Below, piece by piece: positions 58,412 to 64,000 of a DNA stretch of 64,000 bases (its first letter is position 1; every line of letters begins with the position of its first letter). A model generated the notes under the pieces. The model ran no database searches. It had not been told where the DNA came from and saw only the letters and a list, made by a program, of their open reading frames with translations. Location of the stretch: positions 1,910,996 to 1,974,995 of the forward strand of contig JACYUE010000001.1 of NCBI GenBank assembly GCA_014841595.1, in the 5' to 3' direction. Both the position numbers and the translations under genes were made by a program. Source of the DNA: Oxalobacteraceae sp. CFBP 8761. GTDB taxonomy: Bacteria; Pseudomonadota; Gammaproteobacteria; Burkholderiales; Burkholderiaceae_D.

Positions 58412-58520
58412 CGCATGGGTAGCAACGAAAACGTTTGAAACTAACGCACCTGGCGGAGAGGATTCGGATGAAAAGCACAACGAGCGATGGCGTCGAGTAC
58501 GGCACAAATTGGATGACAGC

Positions 58521-59492
58521 ATGGGTGGCCCTGTGAATCCAGTAGATACCCTGGAAAAGACGACGTTGCCTGCGCAAGCTCCCGCCAGTGCTGCCAAGCC
58601 GCGCTGGCTCGGCTACGCGCTGGCGACGGCGCTGCTGTGGGGCGTATGGGGCGCGTTCGCAGGCCTGCCCACCCAGAACGGTTTTCCCGAAACGCTCGTG
58701 TATGTGGTGTGGGCGCTGACGATGGTCCCGCCGGCGCTGTTCGTGCTGGCGCGCTCCGGCTGGCGCGTGCGCCGCGACCGCACTGCCGTGGGCTACGGGC
58801 TGGCCATTGGCCTGTTGGGCGCGGGTGGCCAGATGGTGCTGTTCTATGCAGTCAAAGCCGGCCCGGCTTACCTGATTTTCCCGCTGATTTCGCTTTCTCC
58901 CGTCATCACGATCGTGCTCTCGCTGCTGTTCCTGCATGAGCGTACGGGCCGCATGGGCGTGCTCGGCATCGTGCTGGCCGTATGCGCGCTGCCGCTGTTT
59001 GACTTCAACCCGGGCGGCGCACCGCAGCAGTACGGTCTGTGGTTCGTGCTGGCCATCGGGGTGCTGGTCGCATGGGGCCTGCAGGCGTACTTCATCAAGC
59101 TGGCCAATACGCGGATGGATGCCGAAAGCATTTTCTTCTACATGACCGCCAGTGCGCTGCTGTGCATTCCGGTGGCGCTGGCGATGACCGATTTCTCGCA
59201 GCCGATCAATTACGGGCCATCCGGGCCGCTGCTGGCCGCCGCCACCCAGGTGCTCAATGCCATCGGTGCGCTGACGCTCGTGTACGCCTTCCGGCATGGC
59301 AAGGCGCTGACGGTGTCGCCACTGGTCAATGCCGGCGCGCCGCTGTTGACAACCGTGATCGCGATGGCGCTGGCCGGCGCCGTACCGGGCGGCTACCGCC
59401 TGGCCGGCATCGGCCTGGCGCTGGCGGCCGCGCTGTTTCTTGCGCTGCAGGCGGACGACGTCGCGCCTGCCGAATCAACCGAAGGAGCCTGA
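58521..59492 (+). CDS. DMT/EamA-superfamily permease
   Basis: A 323-residue transporter with about ten hydrophobic helices in two EamA-like halves. The start is uncertain; the ATG at 58521 leaves a 30-residue cytoplasmic N-terminus, and longer readings run into the promoter. It is the first gene of the amino-sugar operon, with kbaZ 3 bp downstream, so a role in hexosamine or hexose transport is likely. The substrate is not readable from the sequence. Confidence 0.75.
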   Translation: MGGPVNPVDTLEKTTLPAQAPASAAKPRWLGYALATALLWGVWGAFAGLPTQNGFPETLVYVVWALTMVPPALFVLARSGWRVRRDRTAVGYGLAIGLLGAGGQMVLFYAVKAGPAYLIFPLISLSPVITIVLSLLFLHERTGRMGVLGIVLAVCALPLFDFNPGGAPQQYGLWFVLAIGVLVAWGLQAYFIKLANTRMDAESIFFYMTASALLCIPVALAMTDFSQPINYGPSGPLLAAATQVLNAIGALTLVYAFRHGKALTVSPLVNAGAPLLTTVIAMALAGAVPGGYRLAGIGLALAAALFLALQADDVAPAESTEGA

Positions 59493-59495
59493 CAA

Positions 59496-60806
59496 ATGGA
59501 CTACATGTTGAATCTGGTGCGCCGGCACAAGGCCGGCGAAGCGGTCGGGATCCACGCGGTGTGCTCGGCGCATCCGATCGTGCTCGAGGCGGCGATGGAA
59601 GTAACGCTCGCGGCCGGGCCGGCGCAGCCGGTGCTGATCGAAGCGACGTCGAATCAGGTGAACCAGGATGGCGGCTACACCGGCATGACCCCAAGCGCAT
59701 TTCGCGATTTCGTCTACGCCATCGCCGACCGCGTCGGCCTGGCGCGCGAGCGGGTGCTGCTGGGTGGCGACCACCTGGGCCCCAATGCCTGGCAAGGCGA
59801 GCACGCGGATGCCGCCATGGCGAAGGCCGAGGTGCTGATCGAACAGTATGTCACGGCGGGGTTTCGCAAGATCCACCTGGATTGCTCGATGTCGTGCGCC
59901 GGCGACCCGGTGCCGCTGCAGGATGAGGTCGTGGCTGCGCGGGCTGCGCGGCTGTGCGCCGTTGCCGAGCGGGCCTGGCAGGCGGCTGGCGGTGAGGCGC
60001 CCGTGTATGTGGTGGGCACCGAAGTGCCGGTGCCGGGTGGCGCGCATGAAGACCTGGCGGAGCTGAGCGTCACGACACCCGCCGCGGCGACGCAGACCAT
60101 CGCGGCGCACCGCGCCGCATTTGCTGCTGCCGGACTGGATGGGGCGTGGCCACGCGTGGTCGGCCTGGTGGTGCAGCCGGGCGTCGAATTCGACCACCAC
60201 AAGGTGATCGACTTCCGGCCCGAGCGCGCCGTGGAGCTCGGCCGCATGATCGAAGACGTGCCCACGCTGGTCTATGAAGCCCATTCGACCGACTACCAGA
60301 CGGCGGCCAACCTGGCGGCGCTCGTCGCCGGCCATTTTGCGATCCTCAAGGTGGGCCCGGGCGCGACGTTCGCGCTGCGTGAAACGCTGTGGGCGCTGGC
60401 CGATATCGAGGCCGCGATGGCGGGTGACAGCGAGGGTTCCGGGTTCAAGGACACGGTGCTGGAGGTGATGCGTGCCGAGCCGGCGCAGTGGCAAAAGTAT
60501 TACGACAATGAGCCGCGCCGCGCCCGCTTCGACCAGCAATACAGCCTGAGTGACCGGATCCGCTACTACTGGCCGCATCCTGCCATCCAGGCCGCGCAGG
60601 CGCGCCTGCTGGCCAGTCTGGAGCGTACTCCGCCGCCGCTCACCCTGCTGAGCCAGTACCTGCCGTTTCAATACGACGCCGTGCGTGAAGGGCGGCTATG
60701 CAACCAGCCCGTCGATCTGCTCAAAGAGGGCGTGGCCAGGGTGCTGCGCCAATACATGGCCGCCTGCATGGCAGGGGCCGCAACGAAGGAGTTGGAAGCA
60801 TGTTAG
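59496..60806 (+). CDS. kbaZ: Tagatose-1,6-bisphosphate aldolase, non-catalytic subunit family
   Basis: A 436-residue GatZ/KbaZ-family protein. HAVCSAHPIVLEAAME at the N-terminus, LLGGDHLGPNAW and HLDCSMSCAGDP are diagnostic. In E. coli GatZ/KbaZ stabilise and activate the class II aldolase GatY/KbaY, which splits tagatose-1,6-bisphosphate into DHAP and glyceraldehyde-3-phosphate. No GatY/KbaY gene lies in this window, so the partner must be elsewhere or just outside. The last 7 bp overlap agaS. Confidence 0.88.
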   Translation: MDYMLNLVRRHKAGEAVGIHAVCSAHPIVLEAAMEVTLAAGPAQPVLIEATSNQVNQDGGYTGMTPSAFRDFVYAIADRVGLARERVLLGGDHLGPNAWQGEHADAAMAKAEVLIEQYVTAGFRKIHLDCSMSCAGDPVPLQDEVVAARAARLCAVAERAWQAAGGEAPVYVVGTEVPVPGGAHEDLAELSVTTPAAATQTIAAHRAAFAAAGLDGAWPRVVGLVVQPGVEFDHHKVIDFRPERAVELGRMIEDVPTLVYEAHSTDYQTAANLAALVAGHFAILKVGPGATFALRETLWALADIEAAMAGDSEGSGFKDTVLEVMRAEPAQWQKYYDNEPRRARFDQQYSLSDRIRYYWPHPAIQAAQARLLASLERTPPPLTLLSQYLPFQYDAVREGRLCNQPVDLLKEGVARVLRQYMAACMAGAATKELEAC

Positions 60807-61984
60807 TAGCAGACAAGAATATTCTGGGCATTGATGCGGAGCGGCTCGATGCCGCCGGCGCCGGCGCTACCGCGCGCGAAATCGCGCAGCAACCGGCCGT
60901 CTGGCCCGAGATCGAGGCACTGGTCGCCCATCAGCGCAGCGCGCTCGACGCGTTCCTGGGGCCCTTGCTCGCGAAGCCCGACCTGCGCATCGTGCTGACG
61001 GGCGCCGGCACCTCGGCGTTCATCGGCGAATGCCTCGCGCCGGCGTTGCTGGGCGGCGGCTGGCGCGTGGAAGCCGTGCCCACCACCGACCTGGTGTCGG
61101 GTCCACGCCAGTTCCTGCAGCCGAAGGTGCCGACGCTGCTCGTGTCGTTCGGCCGCTCGGGCAACAGCCCGGAAAGCGTGGCCGCAGTCGATCTGGCCGA
61201 CGGGGTCGTGGACGAGATCTACCACCTGGTCATCACCTGCAATGCCGACGGCGCCTTGTGCCGGATGGCGCAGGGCCGCGCCAATGCGCATGCGATCCTG
61301 CTGCCGGACGCCACGCACGACCGCGGGTTCGCCATGACCACCAGCTTCACCTCGATGCTGCTGGCTGCGGCGGGTGCGTTCGGCGTGCTGGCGCCGGGCG
61401 CCACCGCCGGGCCATCGGCGGCGGCCGCGCAGGTGCTGGCGTCAATGCTGCCGCTGCTGGACGGGTTGGTGGCGCAGAAATTTAGCCGCGTGGTCTACCT
61501 TGGCAGCAATGCGCTGCGCGGGCTGGCCCGTGAAGCCTCGCTCAAGCTGCTGGAACTGACCGATGGCCAGGTCGTCGCGTTGTTCGACTCGCCGCTGGGC
61601 TTTCGCCATGGGCCGAAGACGGTCGTCAATGCCGACACGCTGGTCGTCGTGCTGTTGTCGAACGATCCCCGTGCCCGCCGTTATGACCTCGACCTGCTGC
61701 GCGAGCTGCGCAGTGATGGCCGGGCCGGCCGCGTGCTGGCGCTGAGCGGCCGCGATGAACCGGCGCTGGGTGACGCCTGCATCACGCTGGACGCGGTCGG
61801 GCAGGCACCGGATCTGGCGCTGGCGCTGCCCTACATCGTGTTCTGCCAGGCCTTCGCGCTGCTGCAGTCGCTGGCACTGGGCTTGCGTCCGGATACCCCG
61901 AGCGTGTCGGGCACCGTCAATCGCGTGGTGCAGGGCGTTACCATCTACCCACTGGCGGAGGACAGCGATGTTTCTCGGGGTTGA
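60800..61984 (+). CDS. agaS: Galactosamine-6-phosphate deaminase/isomerase (SIS protein)
   Basis: A 394-residue double-SIS-domain protein of the AgaS family, which converts galactosamine-6-phosphate to tagatose-6-phosphate and ammonia. The first SIS domain has LTGAGTSAFIGE and SFGRSGNSPES; the second has LGSNALRGLAREASLKLLELTDG and DSPLGFRHGPK. The start at 60800 overlaps the kbaZ stop; a longer in-frame reading lies inside kbaZ. The last 17 bp overlap the kinase gene. Confidence 0.88.
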   Translation: MLVADKNILGIDAERLDAAGAGATAREIAQQPAVWPEIEALVAHQRSALDAFLGPLLAKPDLRIVLTGAGTSAFIGECLAPALLGGGWRVEAVPTTDLVSGPRQFLQPKVPTLLVSFGRSGNSPESVAAVDLADGVVDEIYHLVITCNADGALCRMAQGRANAHAILLPDATHDRGFAMTTSFTSMLLAAAGAFGVLAPGATAGPSAAAAQVLASMLPLLDGLVAQKFSRVVYLGSNALRGLAREASLKLLELTDGQVVALFDSPLGFRHGPKTVVNADTLVVVLLSNDPRARRYDLDLLRELRSDGRAGRVLALSGRDEPALGDACITLDAVGQAPDLALALPYIVFCQAFALLQSLALGLRPDTPSVSGTVNRVVQGVTIYPLAEDSDVSRG

Positions 61985-62936
61985 CGGCGGCGGCACCAAG
62001 ACGGCGTTCGCGCTGATCGACCGGCAAGGGCAGGTCCTGGCGCGCAATGAACAGAGCAGCGCGTACTACCTCGAAGTCGGCATGGAAGGTGCGGCTGACG
62101 TTCTGGCGCGCGGCTGCGCCGCGTTGTTCGCGGCCGCCGGCGTGACCGCGAACGACGTCGCGTTCGCGTTCTTCGGCTTGCCCGCGTATGGCGAAGACCG
62201 CGCCGTGCAGGCGCAACTCGATGCGCTGCCGCGCACCGTGCTGGGCCACGGGCGCTACCTGTGCGACAACGACATGGTGTGCAGCTGGGCCGGCTCGCTG
62301 GCCTGTGCCGACGGCATCAGCGTCATCGCGGGCACTGGCTCGATGGCCTATGGGCGCATCGGCGGGCAGGGCGCGCGTGCCGGCGGCTGGGGTGAATTGT
62401 TCAGTGACGAGGGCTCGGCCCACTGGATCGCGCGGGCCGGGCTCGCGCTGTTCTCGCGCATGAGCGATGGCCGCGCGCCACGCGGGCCGCTGCATGGGTT
62501 GCTGCGCACGCGCCTGGAGCTGCAGGACGACCTCGACCTGTGTCAGGTCGTCTATGGCGACCTCAAAGGGGAGCGCAGCAAGGTGGCCGCGCTGTCGCGC
62601 CTCGTGTCCGAAGCGGCGGCGCTGGGCGATGCGCAGGCAGCAGCGATCATCGAGTCGGCGGCGCTGGAGGTGGCTGCACTGGTCGATGCGGTGCGGGGCC
62701 AGCTTGGCGTCGATTCAGGCACCGAGGTCACGGTCTCGTATTCGGGCGGCCTGTTCGGTGTGGACGGCCCGCTGCGCGCGCCGTTTGCCCGCATGCTCGC
62801 GGCCAGCAGCGCTGGCGCCTATCGCCTGATGGCGCCGCGCCTGCCGCCCGTGCTCGGTGCGGCCGTGTATGCGGCGCACCAGGTCGGCATACCGCTGAAC
62901 CCGGCAGCGCTCGACCGCCTGGCAGGCACGCAATGA
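61968..62936 (+). CDS. BadF-type N-acetylhexosamine/hexosamine kinase
   Basis: A 322-residue ASKHA-fold kinase. The phosphate-1 loop is DGGGTKT (6-12), followed by DNDMVCSWAG, AGTGSMAYG and DEGSAHWI, as in the BadF/BadG and GlcNAc kinase family. Placed directly after agaS, it probably phosphorylates GalNAc or galactosamine at position 6. Because no AgaA/NagA deacetylase is in the window, the free amine is an attractive substrate, but this is inference. GGAGGA precedes the ATG; it overlaps agaS by 17 bp. Confidence 0.8.
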   Translation: MFLGVDGGGTKTAFALIDRQGQVLARNEQSSAYYLEVGMEGAADVLARGCAALFAAAGVTANDVAFAFFGLPAYGEDRAVQAQLDALPRTVLGHGRYLCDNDMVCSWAGSLACADGISVIAGTGSMAYGRIGGQGARAGGWGELFSDEGSAHWIARAGLALFSRMSDGRAPRGPLHGLLRTRLELQDDLDLCQVVYGDLKGERSKVAALSRLVSEAAALGDAQAAAIIESAALEVAALVDAVRGQLGVDSGTEVTVSYSGGLFGVDGPLRAPFARMLAASSAGAYRLMAPRLPPVLGAAVYAAHQVGIPLNPAALDRLAGTQ

Positions 62937-63014
62937 TGCGCCGGCAAGCACATGGCGTGCCGGTCGTGCGCCAATCTGGTAAGCTGTTTTTTTATTAAAT
63001 CTGCGTATCCAATC

Positions 63015-63782
63015 ATGGGTCAAACCGGTCAGCGCCGCGACACCATTCTTAAAGCTCTTACCGAACAAGCCTCGGTCCAGGTCAGCGAACTCGTCAAGCA
63101 ACTCAACGTCTCGGCCGTCACGATCCGCAGCGATCTGAGTGCGCTCGAGGCGCAGGGCCTGGCCATCCGCAGCCACGGCGGCGCCACGCTGGCACGCATG
63201 CCGCCGACCGAACACACGGTGTCGCAAAAAGACGCACTGAATCACGAGCAGAAAGAGCGCATCGGCGCGCTGGCTGCGCGCCTGGTCAAGCCGGGCGAGA
63301 ACATCATCATCGATTCGGGCACCACGACGCTGTCGCTGGCGCGCCACCTGCGCGACGTGCAGAACGTGACGGTGCTGACCAATGGCCTGAATATCGCGTG
63401 GGAGCTGGTCAACGCGGCCGGTGTCGACCTCATTCTGACGGGCGGCCTGCTGCGCAAGCAGGCGCTGTCGATCCAGGGCTTGCAGGCCGAAGCCTGCCTG
63501 CAGGCCTACAGTTTCGACAAGCTGTTCCTGGGCGTCGATGGGCTCGACCTGCAGTTCGGCGTGACGACCCACCACGAGGCGGAAGCGAGCCTGAATCACA
63601 AGATGGTCGAGCGCGCCAGGAAGGTCATCGTGCTCGCCGATTCCTCCAAGTTCGGCTTCATCAGCCTGCACCGTATCGTGCAGCTCGACCGCGTTCACAC
63701 CGTCATCACCGACGGCGATATCAGTCCGCAATACCGGGATGGCCTGCGCGAGGCGGGCATTGAACTCCTGATCGCCGAGTAA
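63015..63782 (+). CDS. agaR: DeoR-family regulator, AgaR-like
   Basis: A 255-residue DeoR regulator. The N-terminal helix-turn-helix (QRRDTILKALTEQASVQVSELVKQLNVS, then VTIRSDLSALE) precedes a sugar-phosphate-binding DeoRC domain with IDSGTTTLSLARHL and ADSSKFGFISLHRI. The close resemblance to AgaR and its position at the end of the kbaZ-agaS-kinase operon suggest it represses these genes until an amino-sugar phosphate accumulates. The CGAAA array at 58310-58378 is its probable target. Confidence 0.85.
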   Translation: MGQTGQRRDTILKALTEQASVQVSELVKQLNVSAVTIRSDLSALEAQGLAIRSHGGATLARMPPTEHTVSQKDALNHEQKERIGALAARLVKPGENIIIDSGTTTLSLARHLRDVQNVTVLTNGLNIAWELVNAAGVDLILTGGLLRKQALSIQGLQAEACLQAYSFDKLFLGVDGLDLQFGVTTHHEAEASLNHKMVERARKVIVLADSSKFGFISLHRIVQLDRVHTVITDGDISPQYRDGLREAGIELLIAE

Positions 63783-63813
63783 GCCGGCCACGCGCGCACG
63801 GCGTGGCACCACG

Positions 63814-64000
63814 TCAGAGAATATGCAGCGTCGTCCCGGTACGAAACGCACCCAGCGGTGCATCCCATCCCTGCGCTTTGGCGGCATCGTCGGCGTTGGC
63901 AGGCCGCACGTTGTAGCGCACGTCGTCGGCCAGCGACGCTGCGCCATCCGGCAAGGCCAACAGCATGTCCCAGGCGCCAGTGGGCGTGCCGCCCGGGATC
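63814..64000 (-). CDS. Partial gene, C-terminal 61 residues (DUF4832-like)
   Basis: The minus strand is open from the window edge to a stop at 63814-63816. The visible 61 residues contain LLALPDGAASLADDVRYNVRPAN and end in TTLHIL. The LPD...LADDxRY..R.AN pattern resembles the end of DUF4832-type secreted carbohydrate-active proteins, but this is a tentative reading. It converges on agaR with 31 bp between the stops. The start lies outside the window. Confidence 0.5.
   Translation of the reverse strand, partial: IPGGTPTGAWDMLLALPDGAASLADDVRYNVRPANADDAAKAQGWDAPLGAFRTGTTLHIL

Noticed and set aside
62937..63014. A terminator between the kinase gene and agaR, from a CGGCA/TGCCG stem and a T7 run.
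   Set aside because: The T-run is more than 25 bases from the stem, so they do not form an intrinsic terminator.
62715..63947. A 410-codon minus-strand frame across the kinase and regulator genes.
   Set aside because: It is antisense to two well-supported genes. The true minus-strand coding near the end is a short C-terminal piece in another frame.

Overview
The window reads as a chromosomal segment of a high-GC betaproteobacterium, most likely an oxalobacterial member of the Burkholderiales (Massilia/Duganella-like). The basis is gene order (rpsB-tsf-pyrH-frr-uppS-cdsA-dxr-rseP-bamA-skp-lpxD-fabZ-lpxA-lpxB-rnhB; smpB/ratA-rnfH/guaB-guaA), the protein sequences and codon use. The genus is inference. 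No tRNA, rRNA, CRISPR array, prophage or transposase gene was seen.

Layout. 1-2.8 kb: a GAF-histidine kinase-receiver hybrid and an aldo/keto reductase. 2.8-7.3 kb (minus): map-glnD-rluF. 7.4-23.4 kb (plus): a long housekeeping run that opens with an S2-type leader and rpsB and continues through translation factors, UMP kinase, isoprenoid and phospholipid synthesis, outer-membrane assembly (rseP, bamA, skp), lipid A synthesis (lpxD-fabZ-lpxA-lpxB), rnhB and an rRNA methyltransferase, followed by a degenerate receiver-EAL protein. 24.6-25.2 kb: a cluster of short interspersed repeats. 25.2-28.7 kb: divergent ppsR and ppsA. 28.7-30.1 kb: an NfeD/SPFH membrane-protein pair. 30.1-33.8 kb: an iron-uptake locus (TonB-dependent receptor diverging from a PepSY protein and a 63-residue membrane protein) around a Fur-box-like site. 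33.9-37.9 kb: a polyphosphate/phosphohistidine locus (ppx, sixA, ppk1) with a PHO-box-like site before ppk1. 38.1-41.8 kb: signal peptidase I, a Bcr/CflA drug exporter and an uncharacterised two-gene ABC system. 41.8-46.9 kb: smpB, ratA-rnfH, a DUF4124 protein, guaB and guaA.

The last 17 kb is more accessory. 47.2-49.9 kb holds a LysR-SDR-SMP-30 group of unknown substrate, followed by about 730 bp with no convincing gene. 50.6-54 kb is a glycine betaine-type ABC importer (proV-proW-proX, minus) with an apparently long leader. 54.5-63.8 kb is a galactoside/amino-sugar locus: a GH27 alpha-galactosidase-family enzyme and an SSS symporter on the minus strand diverge from a DMT permease, KbaZ/GatZ, AgaS, a BadF-type sugar kinase and an AgaR/DeoR-type regulator. 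The shared intergenic region carries helically phased CGAAA repeats. The window ends inside a partial minus-strand gene.

Most of the window is conserved core genome. The less ordinary material is: two families of GGGTCAG-headed repeats that build MITE-like elements, including two elements of exactly 113 bp; the receiver-EAL protein that has lost key residues; the GH27 enzyme with Ala in place of the usual substrate-reading Glu, next to an amino-sugar pathway; the PHO-box-like site before ppk1; and the orphan ABC and LysR-SDR-SMP-30 groups. No single strong candidate for an entirely new system was found.
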